From: JTS-RE37 sp041744575
Lineage (GTDB): Bacteria > Bacteroidota > Bacteroidia > Flavobacteriales > Flavobacteriaceae
Assembly (NCBI GenBank): GCA_041744575.1
Contig: JBGTKP010000032.1
Coordinates: 78,035-142,034, forward strand
Length of the DNA: 64,000 nucleotides
Direction of reading: 5' to 3'
In this document: piece after piece, positions 19,132-27,472 of the stretch
Numbering within the stretch: the first letter of the stretch is position 1
How the letters are laid out: each line of letters starts with the position of its first letter
Notes under the pieces: model-generated
Databases searched by the model: none
What the model saw: only the letters and a program-made list of their open reading frames with translations
Told to the model about the DNA's origin: nothing
Program-made: the position numbers and the translations under genes

Positions 19132-20162
19132 CAGTCAGGGAGGCTATCGGTTTCTACCCAGGTATTGATCCAATCTGCCATTACCTGCACCCAGGAATCA
19201 CTGTCATTCAGACAAGGAATGTGATGGTACTTCTGACCGCCTGCACTTTGGAACTGTTTTTTCCCTTCCATGGCAATTTCCTCAAGGGTTTCCAGACAAT
19301 CGCTTACAAAAGCAGGGGTGATCACCGCAAGGTTTTTCTTGCCTTCGCGGGCCAGGCGTTCAAATTCTAAATCCGTGTAAGGTTTGAGCCAGGGGTCGTT
19401 GGGTAGGCGGCTTTGAAAAGAGTTGCTGACCTTAGCTGCCGGGAGACCGAGGTATTTTTTCACCGCTTCCGTCGTATTGAAACATTGATGCCGGTAACAA
19501 CTGTGGTGGGCTACAGAGTTGGTGAAACAGCAATGAGCATCAATTTTACAGTGATAGTGTGTGGGATCCGACTTTCTGATATGGCGTTCAGGAATACCAT
19601 GGTAGGAGAAAAGCAAGTGGTCATAGTCGAACCCCTCCAGTTCCGCCCTGATCTTTTCTGATAGCACGCGGATATATTCCTTCTGTTTATAAAAGGCCGG
19701 CAAGGTGGTCAGTCTTATCTCCGGATAGTGCAATTTCACCACCTCCATCGTTTTGACAACGACGGTTTCGTAGGAGCTCATGGCATAATGGGGATAAAGG
19801 GGAACAAGAAGCACTTCAGAGATGCCCCGGACCTTTAAGTCTTGCAGTGCCCCGTCAATGGTCATGGAGCCATAGCGCATGCCCAGGGTGACAGGGATAT
19901 CAATTTTGCCGCGGATTTTCTGCTCGAATCTTTGTGAGATCACCACCAGGGGTGAACCTTCTTCCCACCAGATCTTGGCGTAGGCCGCGGCGGACTTTTT
20001 CGGACGGGTGCGTAAAATGATCCCCCGCACTATGATATTTCGCAGCCAGCCGGCAACATCGATCACACGCTCATCCATCAAAAACTCATCCAGATAGGGC
20101 TTTACATCCTCTTTTGTGGGACTGTCCGGTGATCCCAGGTTGATTAACAGTACGCCTTTCAT
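19131..20162 (-). CDS. hemH: Ferrochelatase
   Basis: This enzyme inserts Fe2+ into protoporphyrin IX, the last step of protohaem synthesis. The 343-residue protein starts MKGVLLINLGSPDSP, has the catalytic His188 in FSYHGIPERH, and has the conserved WWEEGSPL and FQSRLPNDPWLKPYT segments. Directly after the catalytic loop comes a cysteine-rich insert with Cys205, 211, 212, 222 and 227, which could hold an iron-sulfur cluster as in some other bacterial ferrochelatases (inference). The gene is coupled to a downstream MATE transporter and lies about 2 kb from the hemA operon on the opposite strand. Confidence 0.95.
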   Translation of the reverse strand: MKGVLLINLGSPDSPTKEDVKPYLDEFLMDERVIDVAGWLRNIIVRGIILRTRPKKSAAAYAKIWWEEGSPLVVISQRFEQKIRGKIDIPVTLGMRYGSMTIDGALQDLKVRGISEVLLVPLYPHYAMSSYETVVVKTMEVVKLHYPEIRLTTLPAFYKQKEYIRVLSEKIRAELEGFDYDHLLFSYHGIPERHIRKSDPTHYHCKIDAHCCFTNSVAHHSCYRHQCFNTTEAVKKYLGLPAAKVSNSFQSRLPNDPWLKPYTDLEFERLAREGKKNLAVITPAFVSDCLETLEEIAMEGKKQFQSAGGQKYHHIPCLNDSDSWVQVMADWINTWVETDSLPD

Positions 20163-20358
20163 CTATATATGCTTACATTTCTTTCTTATCCTCCGCAAAA
20201 ATACTACATGGTCAGCAACTTCGTTTAAGATAAGGGAAAGCTTTTTTATTTGCCTGTTGGAAGAAGCCGTCACCAAAGGTACGTTTCGGGGTACCACTCC
20301 CGGGAAACACCCTGACTTTCCTTCTATCCCCCCTATAAAAAATGTGTACTTTTACTAT

Positions 20359-21219
20359 ATGATTCAACTGTTTGTAAAATACGGTTTGCCAGCACTTATT
20401 TTTCTAAGAGTCATTCCCTCTTTCGCCCAGGAACCTGTATGTTCCCTTATGGACCGTGAGACGTTTCACACTCGGATGGCGCAGCTGATGACTTTGGAAG
20501 ATGAGAAGAATAACCTTCGGATCGTGGCCATAGGCAAGACCTTCCTTGGATTGCCATATGTGGCCAAAACTCTTGAAGTGGGGGAAAAGGAATCGCTCAT
20601 AATCAATTTTCAGGGGATGGATTGTACCACTTTTGTGGAAAATGTACTTGCTTTTCAACTGGTTCTTCAAGCTGAAAATAAAGACTTGAAGACCTATGCT
20701 GCAGCACTTGAAAAAATAAGGTACAGAGACGGGCATCTGGAGGGTTATGGCTCCAGGCTTCACTATTTTTCGGAATGGATCGCAAATAACGAGCAGAAGG
20801 GTATTCTAAGAGATATTACGGCCGAGATCGGAGGTGAAACGAGGAAGAAGAAAATCGATTTTATGAGCAGGAACCGAAATTTATATCCTTTCCTGGAAAG
20901 TCCTGAAAACTATGAACTAATCCTTGAGTCCGAAGCTACCCTTAACAACCAGCCGCTATGCATTTTACCTGCAGAGCTGGTTGCCGAAAAGGAGATACTG
21001 ATCGCTTCAGGAGATATTATTGCCCTGACTACAGCCATTGAAGGACTCGATATCACACACACCGGAATTGCCATCCGGGAGGCGGATGGACGTATCCATT
21101 TATTGCATGCGTCTTCTTCCGGCCAGGTAGAGATTTCTAAACTGCCGTTGGCAGACTATCTCAGGAAAATCTCAAAAAATACTGGCATTATGGTGGCCAG
21201 ACCAACCACTGTACCTTAG
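20359..21219 (+). CDS. DUF1460 N-acetylmuramoyl-L-alanine amidase-like exported protein
   Basis: The frame opens far upstream, but the real start is ATG 20359, which begins a signal peptide (MIQLFVKYGLPALIFLRVIPSFAQ). The upstream extension overlaps hemH. The mature protein has an NlpC/P60-like papain fold with catalytic Cys89 in QGMDCTTFVENVLAF and the His in LDITHTGIAI, as in DUF1460 proteins of Bacteroidetes that cleave peptidoglycan amide bonds. GDIIALTTAIEG and the terminal IMVARP are also family features. It probably acts in the periplasm in cell-wall turnover. It lies between hemH and the araC/hem divergon but has no evident link to haem. Confidence 0.83.
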   Translation: MIQLFVKYGLPALIFLRVIPSFAQEPVCSLMDRETFHTRMAQLMTLEDEKNNLRIVAIGKTFLGLPYVAKTLEVGEKESLIINFQGMDCTTFVENVLAFQLVLQAENKDLKTYAAALEKIRYRDGHLEGYGSRLHYFSEWIANNEQKGILRDITAEIGGETRKKKIDFMSRNRNLYPFLESPENYELILESEATLNNQPLCILPAELVAEKEILIASGDIIALTTAIEGLDITHTGIAIREADGRIHLLHASSSGQVEISKLPLADYLRKISKNTGIMVARPTTVP

Positions 21220-21253
21220 GGATGCCCCAGTTGATGCCTTTTTCCCCCTTCTC

Positions 21254-22153
21254 TCAATTTGCCAGGGACATGAGATATTTCTTCGGGGTGGTTCCGTATT
21301 TTTTTTTGAAGGCGGCGATAAAGTGACTGGCAGTACTGTACCCGATCTTAAGACCTACCTCATTTACGTTGTGTTTGCCGGATTCAAGCATCTTACGGGC
21401 ATAATCCATTTTATAGTCGAATAAAAAACTGTAAACCGAGTCGCCATATACCTGCCGGAATCCTTCCTTCAGCTTCTTTAGCGGCAGGCCAATTTCTTCT
21501 GACAGGGCATGCAGGGTGGGGGGTTCCGCCATACGCTCAATGACAATTTCCTTCGCCCGGCGGATGCGTTTCACATTCTCTTCATCTCCGAGGAAGGGAC
21601 ATTGTTCCATGTCTGTATCCTCGGTTCTGTTAAAATAAAGTGAGATCAGTTCATACACTTTTCCTTTTATATACAGCTGTTTTATAGAAGGATGCAGGTT
21701 GTAATTCATTATCTGACTAAGGATGACAGCCACCGCCGGGGAAAAAGGCTCCTGGGCATAATATTTTTTATCCTTGTTTTCGGAATTCAGAAAATGAATA
21801 TAATCAGCCTCCGCTGAAAACAGGGAGTGGAACTTCCTGATAGTCATCACAACAGAAACAATCCATGACTGCGGTGCAAGTTCGAGATGAAGGGGCAGGT
21901 CAAGCTGGGTATTGTACAATAGCAGGGAACGCTCCTCCGTCACTTCCAAAGCGTAGCGGCCATCATTAAAAATAAACTTTGCGTTCCCTTTAAGACAGAA
22001 ATGGATCTGAATATGGGAAGAATCGATATCCCTGGTAATTTTTTGACTGTATTGCCCGTCATTCTGAAGCTTTAACAGAATGAACCCCGCTTCCACCGCG
22101 ACCTCATAATTAGAACCTTCAGCGATATTTTTTTCCGAAACATTCATAGTCAT
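21254..22153 (-). CDS. AraC-family regulator, divergent from the haem operon
   Basis: This 299-residue regulator has an N-terminal effector domain of about 190 residues (HIQIHFCLKGNAKFIFNDG) and a C-terminal double helix-turn-helix of AraC type (TLHALSEEIGLPLKKLKEGF, then NVNEVGLKIGYSTASHFIAAFKKKYGTTPKKY). The pattern resembles PchR-like regulators, which respond to iron or siderophore ligands. It is divergent from hemA, and the shared intergenic region holds two inverted repeats (22164-22184, 22225-22248). Control of the haem genes, perhaps by haem or a porphyrin, is a strong inference from position. The start could also be the Met two codons later (22147). Confidence 0.87.
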   Translation of the reverse strand: MTMNVSEKNIAEGSNYEVAVEAGFILLKLQNDGQYSQKITRDIDSSHIQIHFCLKGNAKFIFNDGRYALEVTEERSLLLYNTQLDLPLHLELAPQSWIVSVVMTIRKFHSLFSAEADYIHFLNSENKDKKYYAQEPFSPAVAVILSQIMNYNLHPSIKQLYIKGKVYELISLYFNRTEDTDMEQCPFLGDEENVKRIRRAKEIVIERMAEPPTLHALSEEIGLPLKKLKEGFRQVYGDSVYSFLFDYKMDYARKMLESGKHNVNEVGLKIGYSTASHFIAAFKKKYGTTPKKYLMSLAN

Positions 22154-22163
22154 AACCTCATTT

Positions 22164-22184
22164 TATTTAGATGCATTCTAAATA
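22164..22184. promoter_or_regulatory. Palindromic operator candidate upstream of the AraC gene
   Basis: The arms TATTTAGA and TCTAAATA form a perfect 8-bp inverted repeat with a 5-nt spacer, ending 11 bp before the AraC start codon. The form resembles the metal-regulator boxes of DtxR/MntR- or Fur-type repressors, which would fit iron control of haem synthesis. The same architecture is seen at 1672-1694. Confidence 0.45.
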
Positions 22185-22224
22185 GGATCTTTCAAAATGC
22201 CTGTAGATTCTATAAAAGTACAGC

Positions 22225-22248
22225 TATTCGTGCTCACATAAACGAATA
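22225..22248. promoter_or_regulatory. Inverted repeat in the middle of the araC-hemA divergon
   Basis: TATTCGT and ACGAATA are perfect 7-bp arms around a 10-nt spacer, roughly halfway between the two divergent start codons. The spacing puts the half-sites on one face of the helix and could be the AraC regulator's own operator. A -7-like TATTTTTG for hemA follows at 22316-22323. Confidence 0.35.
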
Positions 22249-22342
22249 AGGCTCAAAAATACTTTCATCGACACAAATTGTTCCTGTGGCGTTATTTTTA
22301 TTGTAATGATGAAATTATTTTTGTGGACATCTATTTGGATAC

Positions 22343-23599
22343 ATGCAGCATTACCACATTTCCAAACACCAATCCTTTTACACGATCGGGCTTAATTACA
22401 AGAAAGCCGATGCCGATACCAGAGGCAGGTTCAGCCTTGATGAAGCAGCCGCCCGCAAACTACTTTGTCAGGCCAGGGAAGAGGAAATAGATGGTCTTCT
22501 TGTTACATCCACATGCAACCGGACCGAGTTGCACGGATTCGCACAGCATCCTTACCAGTTGATTAAGTTGCTTTGTGAACATTCCAAAGGTACGGTTGAA
22601 GAATTCCAGGAGGTAGCCTATATCTATAAAAACCAGGAGGCCATCAACCACCTTTTCAGAGTCGGCACCGGATTAGACAGTCAGATTCTGGGCGATTTTG
22701 AAATAATAAGTCAGTTAAAGCGAAGTTTTAGCCTCTCCAAGTCTCTCAATTTGGCCAATCCATTTCTCGAAAGATTGTGCAATGCCGTTATTCAGGCCAG
22801 CAAGCGGATAAAAACGGAAACGGAGATTTCTACAGGAGCCACTTCAGTAGCCTTTGCCTCCGTCAGATATATCATCAGGAATATCCCGGAAATTTCTCAA
22901 AAGGACATTTTATTGTTCGGCACGGGAAAGATCGGCAGGAATACTTGTGAGAATCTCCTGAAACACACAGGCCATTCACATATTACGCTAATTAACCGGA
23001 CCAAGCACAAAGCCGAAGCCATTGCCGGGAAATTGAATGTTGTGGTTCGGGATTACGGGGATCTGCAAAGTGAAATCCGAAAAGCGGACGTCCTTGTAGT
23101 GGCCACGGGTGCACAATTCCCGACCATTACCAAAGAACTCGTTTACCCCAAAAAACCTTTGTTAATTCTGGACCTTTCCATTCCCAAAAATGTGTCAGAT
23201 GATGTGGCGGACCTACCGAATGTCACGGTCATTCATTTGGATCAGCTGTCCAGGATGACAGATGAAACCCTGGTGCGCAGAAAGCAATATGTTCCCCAGG
23301 CGGAAGCCATTATTGAATCGGTAAAGAAAGATTTTATGGAATGGCTGGAGTCCCGCAGGTTTGCTCCCGTAATCAAGGCGCTGAAAAAGAAGTTGCGTAC
23401 CATGAAGGAGGAAGAACTGGATTACCATTCCAAAAAAGTGGCTGATTTTAATCCGTTGCTTGCCGATCTAATTTCCGATCGAATCATCCAGAAGATCACC
23501 AAACAATTTGCCAACCATTTGAAGGATACCGAGATTGATGCCGAAGAAAGTCTGGAATTTATCCAGAAGGTATTTCAACTTCAAATCGATTCAAAATGA
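22343..23599 (+). CDS. hemA: Glutamyl-tRNA reductase
   Basis: This is the first committed step of C5-pathway haem synthesis: NADPH-dependent reduction of glutamyl-tRNA(Glu) to glutamate-1-semialdehyde. The catalytic Cys58 is in TSTCNRTEL. The NADPH domain shows GTGKIGRNTCENL, and the catalytic domain has VGTGLDSQILGDFEI. A C-terminal helical dimerisation domain completes a normal-length protein (418 residues). Its stop overlaps the start of hemC by 4 bp (ATGA), so the hem genes form a coupled operon. The next enzyme, glutamate-1-semialdehyde aminomutase (hemL), is not in this window. Confidence 0.95.
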   Translation: MQHYHISKHQSFYTIGLNYKKADADTRGRFSLDEAAARKLLCQAREEEIDGLLVTSTCNRTELHGFAQHPYQLIKLLCEHSKGTVEEFQEVAYIYKNQEAINHLFRVGTGLDSQILGDFEIISQLKRSFSLSKSLNLANPFLERLCNAVIQASKRIKTETEISTGATSVAFASVRYIIRNIPEISQKDILLFGTGKIGRNTCENLLKHTGHSHITLINRTKHKAEAIAGKLNVVVRDYGDLQSEIRKADVLVVATGAQFPTITKELVYPKKPLLILDLSIPKNVSDDVADLPNVTVIHLDQLSRMTDETLVRRKQYVPQAEAIIESVKKDFMEWLESRRFAPVIKALKKKLRTMKEEELDYHSKKVADFNPLLADLISDRIIQKITKQFANHLKDTEIDAEESLEFIQKVFQLQIDSK

Positions 23600-25203
23600 A
23601 AGGTGTTATCCGAATCGGGACACGTGAAAGCGAACTTGCACTCTGGCAGGCCAATTTTGTAAAAGATCAGTTGGAGGCAATGGATTACCAGACTGCCCTG
23701 GTCCCGATCCTTTCTGAAGGAGATGAGATTCCGGATCTGCCTTTATACGATCTCGGTATCACCGGAATCTTTACCAAAACTCTGGATCTGGCCATGCTGC
23801 GCGGCGAAATTGATATCGCTGTTCATTCCCTCAAGGATGTTCCTACTGTATTGCCTCAGGGAATTGTGCAGGCGGCTGTGTTGAAAAGAGGCAATTTTAA
23901 CGACCTCCTGGTGTATAAAAACAATGAGGAGTTTTTAGCCCAGGAAGCGGCAATTATTGCTACCGGAAGCCTGAGAAGACGCGCACAATGGCTGAACCGC
24001 TACCCCACACATACTATAGTCGGTCTTAGGGGGAACGTGAATACCCGGTTGGAGAAACTACGTCAGAATAACTGGAATGGCGCCATATTTGCCGCTGCCG
24101 GTCTGGAACGCACTGATCAGAAACCAAGAGAGTCGATAAGCCTTGGCTGGATGCTTCCCGCACCCGGACAGGGAGCCATCATGATCGCAGCACTTGCTAA
24201 GAATGAAGCGGTTCTTGAGGCCTGTGCCCTGTTGAATCATGAGGATTCTGCCATCTGTACCGGTATTGAAAGGGAATTCCTCCACCTGTTGGAAGGTGGG
24301 TGTTCGGCTCCCATCGGCGCTTTGGCATATGTCAAAAAGAACGAGATTTCCTTTAAGGGTATCCTACTGAATACGGAGGGCACGAAAAAAATAGAAGTGA
24401 CCGGGACTGCCCCTCTTGGAGCACATACCAACCTCGCCAGAGAATGTGCCGGCAGGGTTCTTAAAAGAGGAGGCTTGAGGCTGATGCACGAATTCAGGAA
24501 CACTACCCCTCAGCCCACTGCCATCTATTCCACCAAAAAGCTAACCTCCGGTCAGCTTCAGTTATTTCGGTCCTCTATCACAGTTTCGACAGAAGATTTC
24601 ATAAAGATCAGCCCCAATAGAATACCTCCCGGTATATTTCTGGCCTCCATAGAAAATGTGGTGATTTCAAGCAAAAATGCGGTAAATGCCTTACTCACCC
24701 ACGCCCCGGCTAAGGAATTCCGCTTTAAGAACATTTATTGTGTCGGAAGAAAAACAAAAAGACTGATTGAGCGCAAAATCGGGCCTGTTCGCCATGTGGA
24801 AAATAATGCTTCGGCCCTGGCTGATCATTTAGTGGAATATATGGAAGGAACTGAGCTTACCTATTTTTGCAGCAACATACGAATGGACACCTTGCCTGAT
24901 GTGCTGTCGGAGAATGGATTAAGCGTCCATGAGGTCGTTGCCTATACCACTAAATTCGCCCCTGTAAAAATTGACCGGAATGCAGAAGGCATCATGTTTT
25001 TCAGCCCATCGGGGGTACAAAGTTTTCTATTAAAAAACCAACCGGCGTCCATCGCCTTCTGCATTGGTGAAAGTACTGCTGCAGAAGCCGCCCGGCATTT
25101 CCCTGATGTCCGTATTGCAAGAATTCCAACAGTGGAATCGCTCATTGAATTGGTCAATGCCAATTACAGTGAGGGAATCAAAATGTCAAATACTACAAAA
25201 TAA
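23596..25203 (+). CDS. hemC: Porphobilinogen deaminase / uroporphyrinogen-III synthase fusion
   Basis: This is one 535-residue chain carrying two consecutive activities. Residues 1 to about 300 are hydroxymethylbilane synthase: GTRESELALWQA, HSLKDVPT with the catalytic Asp, the RGNVNTRLEKL substrate-binding arginines, and Cys236 in EGGCSAPIGA, which carries the dipyrromethane cofactor. From about residue 315 onward the sequence is a HemD-like bilobal uroporphyrinogen-III synthase (VVISSKNAVNALL, YFCSNIRMDTLPD, IMFFSPSGVQSFL, IAFCIGESTAAEA). No separate hemD is present nearby. Fusion would pass unstable hydroxymethylbilane straight to the cyclase. It overlaps hemA by 4 bp and is 4 bp from hemE. 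Confidence 0.93.
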   Translation: MKGVIRIGTRESELALWQANFVKDQLEAMDYQTALVPILSEGDEIPDLPLYDLGITGIFTKTLDLAMLRGEIDIAVHSLKDVPTVLPQGIVQAAVLKRGNFNDLLVYKNNEEFLAQEAAIIATGSLRRRAQWLNRYPTHTIVGLRGNVNTRLEKLRQNNWNGAIFAAAGLERTDQKPRESISLGWMLPAPGQGAIMIAALAKNEAVLEACALLNHEDSAICTGIEREFLHLLEGGCSAPIGALAYVKKNEISFKGILLNTEGTKKIEVTGTAPLGAHTNLARECAGRVLKRGGLRLMHEFRNTTPQPTAIYSTKKLTSGQLQLFRSSITVSTEDFIKISPNRIPPGIFLASIENVVISSKNAVNALLTHAPAKEFRFKNIYCVGRKTKRLIERKIGPVRHVENNASALADHLVEYMEGTELTYFCSNIRMDTLPDVLSENGLSVHEVVAYTTKFAPVKIDRNAEGIMFFSPSGVQSFLLKNQPASIAFCIGESTAAEAARHFPDVRIARIPTVESLIELVNANYSEGIKMSNTTK

Positions 25204-25207
25204 GTCC

Positions 25208-26269
25208 ATGCCAGAATTGAAGAATGATTTGTTTTTGCGGGCACTAAAAGGGGAAACAGTGACAAGGCCTCCCGTATGGATGATGCGACAGGCCGGGCGT
25301 TATCTGCCTGAATTTATGGCCATAAAGGAGAAATTCGACTTTTTCAGCCGTTGCAGAAATCCCGAACTCGCATCGGAGATCACTTTACAACCTATCAGAA
25401 GGTTCGGGATGGACGCGGCCATTCTCTTCTCTGATATTCTGGTTGTTCCCCAGGCAATGGATATTGAGGTCCAGATGCGCCCTAATTTCGGACCCTTCCT
25501 TCCACATCCTGTCAGGACAGGAAAACAGGTAGATCTGATTCCTCACCCTGATGTACAGGATCGCCTTAGTTATGTGATGGAGGCCATTGTCAGGACCAAA
25601 GAAAAACTGGAGAATGAGATTCCCCTTATAGGATTTGCCGGCTCCCCATGGACCATTCTGTGTTATTGCGTTCAGGGAGAGGGAAGTAAAACTTTTGACA
25701 AGGCCAGGGAATTTTGTTTCACCCAACCTGAGGCTGCGCATGCGCTTTTACAAAAAATTACTTTAACAACCATTGAATATCTGAAGGCCAAGGTGGCTGT
25801 CGGGGCAGATGCCCTGCAAATCTTTGATTCGTGGGGAGGTATGCTATCGCCCACGGACTATGCAGAGTTCTCCGGACCATACATCCAGCAAATAGTGACC
25901 TCGCTAAAAGAGGTAGCGCCGGTAATCACTTTCGGTAAGGGCTGCTGGTTTGCCCTTGGGGATATGTCCCGTTCCGGGGCTTCGGCCCTGGGTGTCGACT
26001 GGACCTGTTCTCCTCAACATGCCCGGTATCTTTCTGGCGGTAAAATCACCCTGCAGGGAAATCTGGATCCGGCCCGGTTACTGTCACCGCCTTCCAAAAT
26101 CCGGCAGCTGGTGACCGAGATGATCGATGCCTTTGGGAAGGACCGGTATATAGCTAATCTTGGACATGGCATCCTGCCCAACGTGCCTTTGGAAAACGCC
26201 AAAGCCTTTGTGGATGCGGTCAAAGAATATGAACCTTTGTCAGAACGTGTGGGTGTTTCATCCCAGTGA
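25208..26269 (+). CDS. hemE: Uroporphyrinogen decarboxylase
   Basis: This enzyme decarboxylates the four acetate side chains of uroporphyrinogen III to give coproporphyrinogen III. Family signatures are PPVWMMRQAGRYLPEF (substrate-binding Arg residues), the catalytic Asp in ILFSDILVVPQAM, and GFAGSPWTILCY. The frame opens inside the hemD part, but ATG 25208 (MPELKNDLFLRAL) lies 4 bp after the hemCD stop and gives the normal 353-residue length. It is the third gene of the coupled hem operon; hemF follows after about 90 bp. Confidence 0.95.
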   Translation: MPELKNDLFLRALKGETVTRPPVWMMRQAGRYLPEFMAIKEKFDFFSRCRNPELASEITLQPIRRFGMDAAILFSDILVVPQAMDIEVQMRPNFGPFLPHPVRTGKQVDLIPHPDVQDRLSYVMEAIVRTKEKLENEIPLIGFAGSPWTILCYCVQGEGSKTFDKAREFCFTQPEAAHALLQKITLTTIEYLKAKVAVGADALQIFDSWGGMLSPTDYAEFSGPYIQQIVTSLKEVAPVITFGKGCWFALGDMSRSGASALGVDWTCSPQHARYLSGGKITLQGNLDPARLLSPPSKIRQLVTEMIDAFGKDRYIANLGHGILPNVPLENAKAFVDAVKEYEPLSERVGVSSQ

Positions 26270-26357
26270 CGGGCAGATTGGAAATTAAAGTCAGACCCTT
26301 GATACAACTTCTGTAAAAATACACAGCGCTCGGCAACAACCCTCAAAGACGTACAGC

Positions 26358-27263
26358 ATGAAGACTCACTTTTACAACTTCCTTGTAACCTTACAGGAGG
26401 ACATAACCAGCGAGTTGGAACGACTCGACGGGCGTTCAAAATTCAGGGAAGATCTTTGGAAACGACCCGAAGGTGGCGGTGGCAGGTCCCGAATCATTGA
26501 GAATGGGCGCATCTTTGAAAAGGGTGGGGTCAATATTTCTGCGGTAGAGGGTGAACTTCCCCCGAATATGCAGACCTATTTTGGTGTGAAGGAGGCCCGA
26601 TTTTATGCCTGCGGATTAAGCCTGGTCCTGCATCCTGAAAATCCCATGGCGCCCACGGTGCATGCCAACTGGCGTTATTTTGAATTGTATAATAAAGAGG
26701 GGGGGATCGCAGATCAGTGGTTCGGGGGAGGCCAGGACCTGACTCCTTATTACCTTTTTGAAGAGGATGCCTTTCATTTTCATCAGGTCTGCAAACGCGC
26801 TTGTGATAAGCATCATCCTGACTTTTATCCGGATTTTAAGGCCAGGTGTGATACTTACTTCTGGAATAGCCACAGAAATGAGGCAAGGGGAGTAGGAGGT
26901 TTATTTTATGATTATTGCCGTGCATCAGGCAAAACGAGCCTTCAAAGTTGGTATGATTTCGTGACTTCTGTCGCAGGTGATTTTTTAGAAGCCTATTTGC
27001 CTATTGTAAATAAAAGGTGTGATCTCCCCTTTACCAGTGATCAACGGGATTGGCAGGAGATTCGAAGAGGTCGTTATGTGGAGTTTAATCTGGTACATGA
27101 CAAGGGAACCTTATTCGGGCTAAGTACGAACGGCCGGACAGAAAGCATCCTTATGAGCCTTCCTCCCAGAGTGCAATGGAGATATGACCACCATCCGGCT
27201 ACCGGCAGTATGGAAGAAGAATTGTTAACGGTCTTGAAAAATCCACGGGAATGGGTACCTTAA
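26358..27263 (+). CDS. hemF: Oxygen-dependent coproporphyrinogen III oxidase
   Basis: This is the aerobic enzyme that turns coproporphyrinogen III into protoporphyrinogen IX with O2. The 301-residue protein has HemF signatures APTVHANWRYFEL, WFGGGQDLTPYYLFEED, RGVGGLFYDY and RGRYVEFNLVHDKGTLFGL. Its presence instead of hemN, together with HemJ, points to an aerobic organism. It follows hemE on the same strand and is probably part of the same transcription unit. Confidence 0.95.
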   Translation: MKTHFYNFLVTLQEDITSELERLDGRSKFREDLWKRPEGGGGRSRIIENGRIFEKGGVNISAVEGELPPNMQTYFGVKEARFYACGLSLVLHPENPMAPTVHANWRYFELYNKEGGIADQWFGGGQDLTPYYLFEEDAFHFHQVCKRACDKHHPDFYPDFKARCDTYFWNSHRNEARGVGGLFYDYCRASGKTSLQSWYDFVTSVAGDFLEAYLPIVNKRCDLPFTSDQRDWQEIRRGRYVEFNLVHDKGTLFGLSTNGRTESILMSLPPRVQWRYDHHPATGSMEEELLTVLKNPREWVP

Positions 27264-27438
27264 CAGGAGAATTGCCTGACGGTTACTGATCGTGACCAGG
27301 GGGTTTGCAATTGCCGTCAGAAAGTTCGGGTAACTGCAGATTCCAATGACAGTGTGCAATGCAAATTCTTAAGACTGTTTCTCATGGCTCAGAAGAATGA
27401 TTTATATTCAGAGATCCTCCTGAGCGCTCCACAAGATA

Positions 27439-27467
27439 TTGATAACAGTGCATCAGTTGTAAATTTG
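27439..27467 (+). promoter_or_regulatory. Bacteroidetes-type promoter before hemB, possibly leaderless
   Basis: TTG at 27439-27441 and TAAATTTG at 27460-27467 are 18 nt apart, a good match to the Bacteroidetes -33/-7 consensus TTG-N~19-TAnnTTTG. Transcription would begin within a few bases of the hemB ATG (27473), which would make a leaderless mRNA. Confidence 0.45.
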
Positions 27468-27472
27468 TATAA

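Noticed and set aside
27270..27320. Long dyad CTGACGG...CCGTCAG after hemF as a terminator
   Set aside because: The arms are separated by about 34 nt, and no T tract follows; too weak to call.
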